Assembly (NCBI GenBank): GCA_963723745.1
Contig: CAVRRZ010000004.1
Coordinates: 804,201 to 868,200, forward strand
Length of the DNA: 64,000 nt
Direction of reading: 5' to 3'
Source: CAVRRZ01 sp963723745
GTDB taxonomy: Bacteria; Actinomycetota; Actinomycetes; Mycobacteriales; Geodermatophilaceae
Shown: positions 1-8,409 of the stretch, piece after piece
Position numbering within the stretch: the first letter of the stretch is position 1
How the letters are laid out: each line of letters starts with the position of its first letter
Program-made: the position numbers and the translations under genes
The notes under the pieces: model-generated
Databases searched by the model: none
What the model was told of the DNA's origin: nothing
The model's input: only the letters and a program-made list of their open reading frames with translations

Positions 1-54
1 CGCACCTGGTGGGTGCTGGACGAGCCGGCCGACTCCGCGCCGCTCTCCGAGTAG
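1..54 (+). CDS. 3' end of an unidentified gene
   Basis: The window opens in a reading frame that runs 17 codons to a TAG stop and ends in an acidic tail (LDEPADSAPLSE). Only the C-terminus is present, so no family can be assigned. Codon third positions are nearly all G or C, as in neighbouring real genes. The ISL3-type insertion sequence begins about 40 bases after the stop, so the insertion lies just outside this gene. Confidence 0.45.
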   Translation, partial: RTWWVLDEPADSAPLSE

Positions 55-86
55 CCGACCCCGGAGCGACCGCGGCCTCGATGAGC

Positions 87-94
87 CACAAACC
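87..94. repeat. Left target-site duplication of ISL3-type element
   Basis: CACAAACC abuts the left inverted repeat and is repeated exactly at 1574-1581 after the right one. Eight bases is the usual duplication length for the ISL3 family. Confidence 0.9.
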
Positions 95-1573
95 GGCTCT
101 TCTTACTTGAGGTGGGGGCTGGTCAGCCCGCCGGCGATGAGCAGCATGCGTAGGCGGTAGTTGTCGCGGTTGCGGAAGCCGCGGGCGATGCGACGGTGGA
201 GCTCGATGAGGCCGTTGACGGCTTCGGTGCCGCCGTTGCTGGCGCGGCCGGTGTCGAAGTAGGCCAGGAACGCCTCGCGCCACTGCTTCAGCGTCCGGCC
301 GAGGCGGGCGATCTCGGGGACTGGGCAGCTGGGGAAGGAGTCGATGACCTTCTCGGCGATCTGTCGGCCCTCGGCGGTGTGCTCGTGCCGGTAGGCCGAG
401 CGCAGCTGCTGCGCGCACGACCAGGCCAGCCAGACCGCCAAGTGTCGGTCGTCGGCGTCGAACGCGGCGTGCAGTCGTTCCCACTGCCGGTCGGTGAGGT
501 TCTCCGCGCCGGCTCGCAGGGTGTTCCGGATGCCGTAGAGCGGGTCGTTCTTGCGGCCGCGGTGGCCGTGGATCTCCTGCTGGATGCGGCGCCGGCAGCG
601 GTCCACGGCGTCGGTGCCGAGCTTGACGACATGAAACGCGTCCAGCACTGCGGTGGCGTCCTCGAGCTGGTCGTCGATGGCGTTCCTGTAGCCGTGGAAC
701 GGATCCAGCGTGGCTACCTGCACCCGGGCCCGGAACGCGTCGCCGCGTGCGGTCAGCCAGTCGGCGTAGACCTTGCCCGACCGCCCGGGTACCAGGTCAA
801 GCAACCGGGCGCGGACCCGTCCGTGCTGGTCACGGGTCAGATCGACCATGCCGGTCAGCTCCTTGGGGCCGCGACCACCGTCCTCGACCGGCTTGGTCGA
901 GACGTGGTGCCAGATGTGCTCGTCCACGCCCAAGGCGGTGACGTCGGCGAAGCGCGCCTCATCGGCGGCCATCTCCTCCAGCAGCGGCTTGACCGTCCGC
1001 CACACGGTGCGCCAGGTCGTGCCCAGCTGCCGGGCGATCCCGGCGACCGAGGCGTGCTCGCGGCGCAGCTGACCGACCGCCCACCAGGCTGCCCGGGTGG
1101 TGAGCAGCGCCCGTGGCCGGGCGAGGTCGGCGTGCTGCTCGGTGAACGCCTTGCCGGTGCACTCGTCCTCGGCGCAGCGCCAGGTCCGCTTGCGCCACAC
1201 CAGCTCGACCGGGCGCCCGAAGCAGGGCACGTCGATCAGGACGACGTCGCGGCGACCGTGGCTGCCGACCAGGACGCCACAGGCCAGGCAGCCCATCGGC
1301 TCCGGTGCCGACTCGACCACCACCTGCACCCGGCCGGGCTGCTCGGCGACCTCGATGACGTGGAACCCGTCCAGGCCGACGAGCAGATCACAGCGGTCGC
1401 AGTAGGCGGAAACAGGACGTGAGCGCGCGCGAGCGCACGCCGTAGGCTCGGACACCGTCGAGGCCTTCCGGAACGGGTTGCTTGGTCGCTCCCGATCTTG
1501 GAAGGTCTCGACCCCTTCCCGGCCTCAGCTCACCCGCGCGAGTTCCTCACACCCACCTCAGGTACGAAGAGCC
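95..1573 (-). mobile_element. Complete ISL3-family insertion sequence, 1479 bp
   Basis: The element is bounded by 24-bp inverted repeats at 95-118 and 1550-1573, differing at three positions, both reading GGCTCTTC at the tip. It is flanked by the perfect 8-bp duplication CACAAACC. One transposase gene on the minus strand fills it. Intact repeats, intact duplication and an unbroken transposase suggest a fairly recent insertion that may still be mobile. It landed between genes. Confidence 0.93.
103..1455 (-). CDS. ISL3-family transposase
   Basis: This 450-residue protein catalyses movement of the surrounding element. The N-terminus has CxxC zinc-binding pairs (CDRC near residue 19, CLAC near 56, then two further Cys near 94-99). 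A helix-turn-helix follows (about 135-155). The DDE catalytic residues appear to be D178 (in GVDEH), D251 (in ATLDPFH) and E411 (in GGTEAVNG), the usual ISL3 (DDE_Tnp_ISL3) arrangement. The start is GTG at 1455, about 100 bases inside the right end. The stop lies within the left inverted repeat, as is common in insertion sequences. Full length with no frameshift. Confidence 0.93.
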   Translation of the reverse strand: MSEPTACARARSRPVSAYCDRCDLLVGLDGFHVIEVAEQPGRVQVVVESAPEPMGCLACGVLVGSHGRRDVVLIDVPCFGRPVELVWRKRTWRCAEDECTGKAFTEQHADLARPRALLTTRAAWWAVGQLRREHASVAGIARQLGTTWRTVWRTVKPLLEEMAADEARFADVTALGVDEHIWHHVSTKPVEDGGRGPKELTGMVDLTRDQHGRVRARLLDLVPGRSGKVYADWLTARGDAFRARVQVATLDPFHGYRNAIDDQLEDATAVLDAFHVVKLGTDAVDRCRRRIQQEIHGHRGRKNDPLYGIRNTLRAGAENLTDRQWERLHAAFDADDRHLAVWLAWSCAQQLRSAYRHEHTAEGRQIAEKVIDSFPSCPVPEIARLGRTLKQWREAFLAYFDTGRASNGGTEAVNGLIELHRRIARGFRNRDNYRLRMLLIAGGLTSPHLK

Positions 1574-1754
1574 CACAAACCGCTGGCCTGCTGGGCCTTG
1601 GGGTAGGGCTTGGGACCGATGATCATCGTTCCAGCGGCACCTCTCGGCACCACAGATCAGATGTCACCCACTCGTGCAGCAGTCCCGTCTCATACCTTCC
1701 GAAGTGGAACTCCACCGCGTTCCGGTGCGGAAAGGCATCAGCATCGCGAGTCGC
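1574..1754. other. Intergenic stretch after the ISL3 element, possible gene remnant
   Basis: It begins with the right copy of the 8-bp duplication. On the minus strand, directly after the stop of the DUF1801-like gene, an open frame of about 40 codons (ending EVPLER, stop near 1630) has protein-like composition but no start codon. It could be the remnant of a gene once linked to its neighbour. I see no promoter, RNA or repeat here that I would defend. Confidence 0.3.
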
Positions 1755-2108
1755 TCAGGAAACCACGGCCCTGACGATGTCGGCGATTCGCTGCTCTGTC
1801 GCTTCGTCCACGGTCTCGAAGTACCAGGCCGCCGGCATCAGGGCGCCATCCACGCCGCCAGCAGGTCGGAAATCGGCCTTCTCGGTGATTGCGAGGTTCA
1901 GGCGATCGTCGCTGCGCAGCGTCACCAGGGCCGGAGTGCTCGCCGAGAGCGAGTATGCCGGCATCCCGTACCAGATCCGCGGCTTCAAGGCGGGAGCGGC
2001 GGTCATGATGATGTCGTGCACCCGCTGCATGATCGACCGCCGCGGCTCGTCCATCTTCGCGATCTTGCCGATCACCTCAGCGAGGTTCTTCTCGTCCTTT
2101 GACGACAT
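1755..2108 (-). CDS. DUF1801 / YdhG-like small protein
   Basis: A 117-residue cytosolic protein related to the DUF1801 (YdhG/YjbR-like) family. The core motif is KPRIWYGMPAYS in the middle, followed by a strand-rich part containing LVTLRSDDRLNLAITEKADF, and it ends TEQRIADIVRAVVS. Function is unknown; many members resemble the CyaY/frataxin-like fold. I chose the ATG at 2108 because GAGAGGAC lies just upstream as ribosome binding site; the longer frame to 2174 has no better start. It stands alone between the insertion sequence and ychF. Confidence 0.75.
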   Translation of the reverse strand: MSSKDEKNLAEVIGKIAKMDEPRRSIMQRVHDIIMTAAPALKPRIWYGMPAYSLSASTPALVTLRSDDRLNLAITEKADFRPAGGVDGALMPAAWYFETVDEATEQRIADIVRAVVS

Positions 2109-2220
2109 GGCTTGTCCTCTCGTCGGCCGACGCCGAGCATCGTCAACTGAAGTCGGCGCATCGGTGCGCCGCACCCCAACCGGACGTGTCCCGAACTGGT
2201 CAGGCCTCTCCGAGAAGATT

Positions 2221-2265
2221 CAGGTGATCGTCACCTGGAAGTGCTGTCGGTGGCGCGAGCCACCG
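2221..2265 (-). terminator. Paired hairpins downstream of ychF
   Basis: Two short perfect hairpins follow the ychF stop on the minus strand. One (2221-2237) is CAGGTGA/TCACCTG with a 3-base loop; the other (2248-2265) is CGGTGGC/GCCACCG with a GCGA loop. They probably end ychF transcription, though there is no T-run. Confidence 0.45.
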
Positions 2266-2339
2266 TTGCTCAGCATAGCCGCCGACGTCGGCGACCCCGC
2301 CCGTCTCCAGTGCTCGATCCGTCGCCGGACCGGATCCGA

Positions 2340-3413
2340 CTACACGTTGAAGCGGAACTCCACGACGTCGCCGTCCTGCATGACGTAGTCCTTGCCCTCG
2401 ATGCGCACCCAGCCCTTGGCCTTGGCCTCGGTCATGGAGCCGGCCTCGACGAGCTGGTCGAACGACACGATCTCGGCCTTGATGAAGCCTCGCTGGAAGT
2501 CGGTGTGGATCACGCCGGCGGCCTGTGGGGCGGTCGCGCCGACCGGGATGGTCCAGGCCCGCGACTCCTTCGGACCCGCGGTCAGGTAGGTCTGCAGGCC
2601 GAGGGTGGCGAAGCCGACGCGGGCGAGCTGGTGCAGACCTGGCTCGTCCTGGCCGATGCCCTCGAGCAGCTCGGCGGCCTCGTCGGCGGGGAGCTCGGCG
2701 AGCTCGGCCTCGATCTTGGCGTCCATCAGGATCGCCTCGGCCGGGGCGACGAGCGCGCGCAGCGACGCGATGAGCTCGTCGTTGGCCAACTCCTCCTCGT
2801 CGACGTTGAAGACGTAGAGGAACGGCTTGGTGGTCATCAGCCCGAGCTCGCGCAGCGGCGCGGGGTCGATGCCGGCCGCGAACAGGGTCCTGCCCTCGTT
2901 CAGCACCTGCTGCGCCTCGACGGCGGCCTTGTGCAGGGCGGCGCGCTCCTTGTCCTTGCGCATCTCCTTCTCCAGCCGCGGGATCGCCTTCTCCAGCGTC
3001 TGCAGGTCGGCCAGGAGGAGCTCGGTGTTGATCGTCTCGATGTCGTCGGCCGGGCTGACCTTGCCGTCGACGTGCACGACGTCGGGGTCGGTGAACACCC
3101 GGATGACCTGGCAGATGGCATCGCTCTCGCGGATGTTGGCGAGGAACTTGTTGCCCAGCCCCGCGCCCTCGCTGGCGCCGCGCACGATGCCGGCGATGTC
3201 CACGAACGACACCGTCGCGGGGATGATCTTCTGGCTGCCGAAGATCTCGGCGAGCCTGCCGAGCCGCTCGTCGGGCACCCCCACCACGCCGACGTTGGGC
3301 TCGATCGTCGCGAACGGGTAGTTCGCGGCCAGCACGTCGTTCTTGGTCAGGGCGTTGAAGAGGGTCGACTTGCCGACGTTGGGCAGGCCGACGATCCCGA
3401 TGGTGAGACTCAC
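2340..3413 (-). CDS. ychF: Redox-regulated ATPase YchF (Obg-like)
   Basis: A P-loop NTPase of the Obg/YchF family that prefers ATP and binds ribosomes; it acts in the cytosol in translation and stress responses. Visible motifs are Walker A GLPNVGKST near residue 9, NYPFATI (switch I), DIAGIVRGAS (G3), and the family-typical NVDEEE in place of NKxD, which explains the ATP preference. The C-terminus is a TGS domain. I chose the GTG at 3413 (product VSLTIGIVG), giving 357 residues, the normal family size; the open frame continues upstream without homology. In mycobacteria this gene also lies close to ispH and xseA. Confidence 0.95.
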   Translation of the reverse strand: MSLTIGIVGLPNVGKSTLFNALTKNDVLAANYPFATIEPNVGVVGVPDERLGRLAEIFGSQKIIPATVSFVDIAGIVRGASEGAGLGNKFLANIRESDAICQVIRVFTDPDVVHVDGKVSPADDIETINTELLLADLQTLEKAIPRLEKEMRKDKERAALHKAAVEAQQVLNEGRTLFAAGIDPAPLRELGLMTTKPFLYVFNVDEEELANDELIASLRALVAPAEAILMDAKIEAELAELPADEAAELLEGIGQDEPGLHQLARVGFATLGLQTYLTAGPKESRAWTIPVGATAPQAAGVIHTDFQRGFIKAEIVSFDQLVEAGSMTEAKAKGWVRIEGKDYVMQDGDVVEFRFNV

Positions 3414-3577
3414 GGGAGTCGAGCGTACGTGGGCGCGCAGTGCTCGCTCTGCGCCCGCGTCGCACGCGCTGTAGGGCGAGCGATGCGGCAGAAGAGCGTG
3501 CGATGCGCGGGGACGACGAAAGTCCCTGGGGCCGGCCCGGGTCTCCGTGACAGAGTCCGCCCGAGGGAGGGACGGCC

Positions 3578-4063
3578 ATGACCGATGCGGCGCCCCGCCC
3601 GCCCCGGGTGCCACCACGCTGGTTCGTGCGCGCGGCCTGGCGGGTGCACCGCGCGCTCCACCGGCTCAGTGGCGGGCGCCTCCTGTGGACCCCGGCGAAC
3701 AGGCGCGGCTGGGGGGCGCTGCACCTCACGACGGTCGGCCGGAAGTCGGGACGGGAGCGCACCGTGATCGTCGGCTACCTCGAGGACGGCCCGGACCTCG
3801 TCCTTATGGCGATGAACGGCTGGCAGGAGGGCCATCCGGCGTGGTGGCTGAACCTGCAGGCACACCCGGAGGCCGTCGTCCGGCTGGCCGGCGGGGAGCC
3901 TCGCCGCGTGCGCGCCCGGACGGCCGCGGGTCAGGAGCGGGAGCGGCTGTGGCGGCGGTGGTCGACGGTCGACGCGAACCTCGACGGATACGCCGGACAG
4001 CGGTCGACGCAGACCCCCGTGGTCGTGCTCGAGTTTCTCGATGAGGGCGCCGGCGGCCGCTGA
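3578..4063 (+). CDS. Ddn-type deazaflavin (F420)-dependent nitroreductase family protein
   Basis: A 161-residue split-barrel protein of the F420-dependent Ddn/nitroreductase family, which uses coenzyme F420H2 or related flavins to reduce small molecules. The signature is LHLTTVGRKSGRERTVIVGY (about residues 47-66), then GHPAWWLNLQAHPEAVV (about 85-101) contributing to the cofactor site. The N-terminal amphipathic stretch is typical of membrane-associating family members. GGAGGGACGGCC precedes the ATG as ribosome binding site. It is divergent from ychF. Substrate is unknown. Confidence 0.85.
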   Translation: MTDAAPRPPRVPPRWFVRAAWRVHRALHRLSGGRLLWTPANRRGWGALHLTTVGRKSGRERTVIVGYLEDGPDLVLMAMNGWQEGHPAWWLNLQAHPEAVVRLAGGEPRRVRARTAAGQERERLWRRWSTVDANLDGYAGQRSTQTPVVVLEFLDEGAGGR

Positions 4064-4105
4064 CCGGCGTCCGAAAACCGCCAGTGGGCGCCCGTCGCGG
4101 CTGGC

Positions 4106-5626
4106 ATGCTCGTCCTCGTGACCGGCTCCCTGGACCACGAATGCTGCTACCGGGCGGTGGCCGGCCGCGACGTCCGGTTCGACGGCTGGTTCTTCACCGC
4201 GGTCCGGACGACGGGGATCTACTGCCGGCCGAGCTGCCCGGCCCGCACCCCGCTGGCGCGCAACGTCACCTTCTTCACCACCGCGGCCGCCGCCCAGGCT
4301 GCCGGCTACCGCGCCTGCCGGCGCTGCCGACCCGACGCGGTGCCCGGATCACCGGAGTGGGACGTCCGCGCCGACGTCGTGGCGCGGGCCATGCGGTTGA
4401 TCGCCGACGGCGAGATCGAGCGCTCGGGGGTCCCCGGGCTGGCCGCCCGGCTGGGCTACTCCGAGCGGCAGCTGCACCGGCACCTCGTCGGCGAACTCGG
4501 CGTGGGCGCGCTGGCGCTGGCCCGGGCCCAGCGCGCCACCACCGCACGGCTGCTGATCCAGACCACCGACCTGCCGATGGCCGACATCGCGTTCGCGGCC
4601 GGGTTCGCGAGCATCCGCCAGTTCAACGAGACGGTCCAGGCGGTCTACGCCACCACCCCGTCGGCCCTGCGCGGCGCGCGCGGCCCGACCGGCGACGCAC
4701 CGGGCTGGCTCACCCTCCGGCTGGCCGCGCGACCGCCGTACGACGCCGCCGAGGTGCTGCTCTTCCTGGGCGCGCACGCCGTCCCCGGCCTGGAGGAGTG
4801 GGACGGCACGACCTTCTCGCGGGTGCTCGACCTCCCCCACGGCCCGGCGGTGGTCCGACTCTCCCCCGCCCCCGACGGCGCGGCCGCCGTCGTCGCCCGG
4901 CTGCGACTCACCGCGCTGCGCGACCTCGGGACGGCGGTCAGCCGCTGCCGGCGGATGCTGGACCTGGACGCCGACCCCGTGGCGGTCGATGACGTCCTGG
5001 GCGCCGACCCGGCGCTGGCCCCCCTCGTGCGGGGCGCGCCCGGACGGCGGGTGCCCGCCTCCCCCGACGCCCCCGAGCTCGCCGTCCGGGCGGTGCTGGG
5101 CCAGCAGGTGTCCGTGGCCGGCGCGCGGACGCTGACCGCCCGCGTACTGGTGGCGGCCGGCATCCCCCTGCCCGAACCGGTCGGCACGCTGACGCACACC
5201 TTCCCCCGGGCGGAGTCGCTGGTCGACGCCGACCTGGGCGCGGTGGGGCTGACCGGTGCCCGGCGACGGACCGTGCACGCCCTGGCCGCCGCGCTGGCCG
5301 ACGGCGCGGTCCCCCTCGGCGTGGGCGCGGACCGCGACGAGGCCCAGGGAGCCCTGCTCGCCGTCCCGGGCATCGGACCGTGGACGGCGGCCCTGGTGGC
5401 GCTGCGCGGCCTCGCCGATCCCGACGTCTGGCTGCCCGGTGACCTGGCACTGCGCCGGTCTCTGGCCGAGGTCGGCAGCTCCGACGCCGACGCCGCCGCC
5501 CGGTGGCGGCCGTGGCGCTCCTACGCCGTCGTCCATCTCTGGGCCCGCGCCGTGCCCTCCCTCTTCACCCGACCGCCCGTCGCGCTGTCCCCTCCGGCCC
5601 GCGAACCCCTGACGAGGAGTGCCTGA
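4106..5626 (+). CDS. alkA: Ada-type regulator fused to AlkA 3-methyladenine DNA glycosylase
   Basis: A 506-residue DNA-repair fusion. Residues about 10-80 form an Ada-like zinc/methyl-acceptor domain with four cysteines (IYCRPSCPA and ACRRCRPD). Residues about 90-195 are an AraC-type double HTH (ARLGYSERQLHRHL, IAFAAGFASIRQFN). The rest is an AlkA domain with LGQQVS and a helix-hairpin-helix GIGPWTAALVAL, followed by the catalytic Asp in LPGDLALRR. Such fusions sense methyl phosphotriesters, activate the adaptive response and excise alkylated bases. The stop overlaps the start of the downstream methyltransferase by one base (TGATG), so the two are co-translated. Confidence 0.93.
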   Translation: MLVLVTGSLDHECCYRAVAGRDVRFDGWFFTAVRTTGIYCRPSCPARTPLARNVTFFTTAAAAQAAGYRACRRCRPDAVPGSPEWDVRADVVARAMRLIADGEIERSGVPGLAARLGYSERQLHRHLVGELGVGALALARAQRATTARLLIQTTDLPMADIAFAAGFASIRQFNETVQAVYATTPSALRGARGPTGDAPGWLTLRLAARPPYDAAEVLLFLGAHAVPGLEEWDGTTFSRVLDLPHGPAVVRLSPAPDGAAAVVARLRLTALRDLGTAVSRCRRMLDLDADPVAVDDVLGADPALAPLVRGAPGRRVPASPDAPELAVRAVLGQQVSVAGARTLTARVLVAAGIPLPEPVGTLTHTFPRAESLVDADLGAVGLTGARRRTVHALAAALADGAVPLGVGADRDEAQGALLAVPGIGPWTAALVALRGLADPDVWLPGDLALRRSLAEVGSSDADAAARWRPWRSYAVVHLWARAVPSLFTRPPVALSPPAREPLTRSA

Positions 5627-6156
5627 TGTCCCCCGTGACCGCCTACTACGCCACCGTCGCCACCCCACCCGGCCCGTTCACCGTGGTGGCCACCCGCGAT
5701 GCCGACGGCACGGAGGTGGTGCTGGCCAGCGGGTGGACTCCCGATCCGGCCGAGCTCGTGCGCCTGGTGCACCCCTCGCTGCGGCCCACCGTCGTGCAGT
5801 CCGGCCGGCCGGAGGCGCTGGACGCGGTCGAGTCCTTCTTCGCCGGCGACCTGGCCGCGATCGACGGCGTCCGCGTGCGCCAGCTCTCCGGACCGTTCCT
5901 GACCGAGGCCTGGGACGTGCTGCGCACCGTGCCGGCCGGGGAGCCGGACTCCTACGCCGCCTTCGCGGTGCGCTGCGGCCGGCCGGCCGCGGTCCGGGCG
6001 GCCGCCCAGGCCTGCGCGCGCAACGCGGCCGCCTTGTTCGTGCCCTGCCACCGGGTGCTCGGCTCGGACGGCGGGCTGGGCGGGTTCCGGTGGGGCACGC
6101 CCGTGAAGCGCTGGCTGCTCGACCACGAGGCGGCGTCGGCGTCCGTCCCTGCCTGA
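5626..6156 (+). CDS. ogt: Methylated-DNA-protein cysteine methyltransferase
   Basis: A 176-residue suicide repair enzyme that moves methyl groups from O6-methylguanine to its own cysteine. The acceptor motif PCHRV is near residue 144, followed by GGLGGFRWG. The upstream helix-turn-helix (SYAAFAVRCGRPAAVRAAAQACARN) carries the Arg finger region. The ATG overlaps the alkA stop, making a two-gene alkylation repair operon. Note that the family-typical IPCHRVI reads VPCHRVL here, a conservative change. It ends just before a palindromic repeat at 6188-6250. Confidence 0.93.
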   Translation: MSPVTAYYATVATPPGPFTVVATRDADGTEVVLASGWTPDPAELVRLVHPSLRPTVVQSGRPEALDAVESFFAGDLAAIDGVRVRQLSGPFLTEAWDVLRTVPAGEPDSYAAFAVRCGRPAAVRAAAQACARNAAALFVPCHRVLGSDGGLGGFRWGTPVKRWLLDHEAASASVPA

Positions 6157-6187
6157 CGCCCGATCCCGATCCGGACCCCGATTCCCT

Positions 6188-6250
6188 GAGGCAATGGAAG
6201 CTCTACCCCCGTCTGGAGCCCCGACATGCAGGTAGAGCTTCCGATGCCTC
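6188..6250. repeat. Dispersed ~62-bp palindromic repeat, copy 1
   Basis: The arms at 6188-6207 and 6231-6250 form an 18-of-20 bp stem around a 23-base loop. The left arm starts GAGGCAATGGAAGCTC. A second copy with the same arms and a related loop (CGTCT..GGAGCC-like) is at 35441-35502. It lies between ogt and rmuC and may end the repair operon or be a small mobile palindrome. Confidence 0.8.
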
Positions 6251-6284
6251 CGAACTGTCGGCCCCCTCCGGCATCCTCCGACCC

Positions 6285-7415
6285 ATGGACGCCGCTTCCC
6301 TGCTCACCGGTCTCCTGCTCGGTGCCCTGCTCGCGACCGCCGCCACGCTGGCCGCCGTCGCGGTCGGCCGTCGCCGCCCGTCGGGGGGCACGGGCCTCGA
6401 GCCGGTGCACGAGTCGCTGGACCACCTGCACCGGCTGATCGCCGGCATGGAACGCGAACGCGCGACCGCGCACGGCGAGCTGCGCGAGCAGATGGGCACG
6501 GTGGGCCAGGCGTCGACGCTGCTGCGGCAGGAGACGGCCGCGCTGGTCACGGCCCTGCGGACGCCGCACGTCCGGGGGCGCTGGGGCGAGCTGCAGCTGC
6601 GGCGGGTGGTCGAGGTCGCCGGGCTCCTCGAGCACTGCGACTTCGTGGAGCAGCCCGCGGGCACCAGCGACACCGGTGCGGGCGTGCGCCCCGACCTCGT
6701 GGTGACCCTTGCCGACGGCCGGCAGGTCGTGGTCGACGCCAAGGTGCCCTTCACCGGGTACATCGAGGCCGTGCAGGCCCCCGACGAGACGGTCCGCGCC
6801 CAGCGCGTCGCCGCGCACGCCCGACAGTTGCGCGTCCACATCGACGCCCTGGCCGCGCGCCGCTACCCGACGGCCTTCCGGCCGGCAGCGCCGTTCACCG
6901 TGCTCTTCGTGCCCTCCGACGGGTTCCTGACCACCGCCCTGGAGGCCGAGCCCGGGCTGCTGGAGTACGGCTTCGGCCGCGACGTGGTGCTGGCCACCCC
7001 GAGCACGCTGCTGGCGCTGCTGCGCACCGTCGCCTACTCGTGGCGCCAGGAGCGGCTCGCCCGCGACGCCGACCAGGTGCTGGAGGCAGGCCGCCGGCTG
7101 CACGCGCGGCTCACCACCCTGTCCGGGCACCTCACCCGCCTCGGCTCGGCGCTCGGTTCGGCGCTCACCCGCTACAACGAGACCGTCGGCTCCTACGAGC
7201 GCTCCGTACTCGGTGCCGCGAGGCGCTTCGACGACCTCGGCGAGACACCGATCCCCGTTCCCGAGCCGGTCGAGGCCACCGTGCGGGCGCTACGCCCTGC
7301 CGACCCCGTGACGCCGGGTTCCCGAACCGGTCCCGGCCACGACGTGGACCACGACGATCTCGACGGCCACGACGATCTCGACGGCGTGGCAGCCCGCGAC
7401 GGCACGCGCGGGTGA
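6285..7415 (+). CDS. rmuC: DNA recombination protein RmuC
   Basis: A 376-residue RmuC-family protein, proposed to limit inversion at short inverted repeats and containing a predicted endonuclease-like fold. An N-terminal membrane anchor (LLTGLLLGALLATAATLAAV) is followed by a coiled coil, then the RmuC core with RGRWGELQLRRVVEVAGLL, RPDLVVTLADGRQVVVDAKVP and LLALLRTVAYSWRQE. The start is the ATG at 6285, just after the palindromic repeat; the frame upstream is noise. The C-terminus carries an 18-bp tandem repeat (7350-7367 and 7368-7385) encoding HDDLDG twice, likely replication slippage. Confidence 0.92.
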   Translation: MDAASLLTGLLLGALLATAATLAAVAVGRRRPSGGTGLEPVHESLDHLHRLIAGMERERATAHGELREQMGTVGQASTLLRQETAALVTALRTPHVRGRWGELQLRRVVEVAGLLEHCDFVEQPAGTSDTGAGVRPDLVVTLADGRQVVVDAKVPFTGYIEAVQAPDETVRAQRVAAHARQLRVHIDALAARRYPTAFRPAAPFTVLFVPSDGFLTTALEAEPGLLEYGFGRDVVLATPSTLLALLRTVAYSWRQERLARDADQVLEAGRRLHARLTTLSGHLTRLGSALGSALTRYNETVGSYERSVLGAARRFDDLGETPIPVPEPVEATVRALRPADPVTPGSRTGPGHDVDHDDLDGHDDLDGVAARDGTRG

Positions 7416-7601
7416 CCTCGCCCCGCGTCCGCACTCCGCCCAGCGGACGACCGCCCTCTCGTCAGGATCTGCTGAGACCAGTCCTCCGGTGCTGGCACGA
7501 ACACGACCTCGAAGTCCTCGCCGCTGGCGATGCCGGTCGCTACCGTGACGCGAACAGGGGACGGCGATCACGCTGTGCTCCCGACCGGAACGGAGGACGC
7601 G

Positions 7602-8387
7602 ATGGCCACGGCACGAGCCGACGCCCGGCAGCAGAGCGACCTCCTGGTCGAACGGCCGCCGCTGCCCCGGTCGGACCGCCGCCCGCCGCCGCCCCTGCCG
7701 CCCCTGCCTCCCCTGCCTCCGCTTCCCGAGCTGGCCGGTCGCGGCCGCCCGGCTCGAGGCGCGACCGACGGCCCGCGCGACCGCGCGCCGGAGCTGCGCG
7801 CTGATCGGTCGCGCCCGGTGGACCGGGCAGCCGCCGCCCGGCTCCGCGCCGGCCGGAGCCTGAGCGACGACCGCGACGCTCCTCGCCCACCCGCGCCGCG
7901 CGACCCCCTGCCCTCGCGGCCGGTCGGCCGGGAGGGTCTGCGTCCGCGCCGCGACGACAGGGGCGCGGACGACGGCCGCCCGCCCCGCCCCGGCCGGCCG
8001 TCTGCGGCGCAGCCGGGTTCCCGGACCACGGAGACCGGCCGCATCCGGGGACTCGTCGCCGTCGTCGGCGTCTTCCTGGTCACCCTCGCCGGCGCGGCCG
8101 TCGACTGGTTCCTCGGCGGTGGCCTCGGGGTCATCACGCTCGTCTCGCTGGTCGCCTCGACCGCGGTGGCCGTGCTCGTGGTGCGCCGGCGGGACATGGC
8201 CTCCGTGGTGCTCGCACCACCGCTGGTCTTCGTCGGCGTGGCAGGCCTGAACATCGCCCTGTCGCCGTCCGTGGACCTGAGCCTGCCGACCGCGGTCACG
8301 CTCATGATCCGCGGCTTCCCGACCATGGCCATGGCCACCGCCGCCGCGGTGGTGCTCTGCCTGGTCCGGTTGACCACCCGGCGCTGA
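7602..8387 (+). CDS. DUF6542 membrane protein
   Basis: A 261-residue protein with a disordered, Pro/Arg/Asp-rich cytosolic half (including a PPLPPLPPLPPLP run) and a C-terminal membrane half with about four helices, starting GLVAVVGVFLVTLAGAAVDW. The membrane part matches DUF6542, the family of mycobacterial Rv1111c, found at this same place between ychF and ispH. The start ATG at 7602 follows GGAGG. Function is unknown; a role in cell-envelope or isoprenoid physiology has been suggested only by neighbourhood. It is convergent with ispH, 22 bases apart. Confidence 0.8.
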   Translation: MATARADARQQSDLLVERPPLPRSDRRPPPPLPPLPPLPPLPELAGRGRPARGATDGPRDRAPELRADRSRPVDRAAAARLRAGRSLSDDRDAPRPPAPRDPLPSRPVGREGLRPRRDDRGADDGRPPRPGRPSAAQPGSRTTETGRIRGLVAVVGVFLVTLAGAAVDWFLGGGLGVITLVSLVASTAVAVLVVRRRDMASVVLAPPLVFVGVAGLNIALSPSVDLSLPTAVTLMIRGFPTMAMATAAAVVLCLVRLTTRR

Positions 8388-8409
8388 GCCCGGCGACGTC
8401 CCGCCCGAC

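Noticed and set aside
196..1422. Long open frame opposite the ISL3 transposase
   Set aside because: A mirror frame caused by high GC. The minus strand has all transposase motifs, terminal repeats and target duplications.
7350..7385. 18-bp direct repeat as a regulatory site
   Set aside because: It is an in-frame coding duplication (HDDLDG twice) at the end of rmuC.
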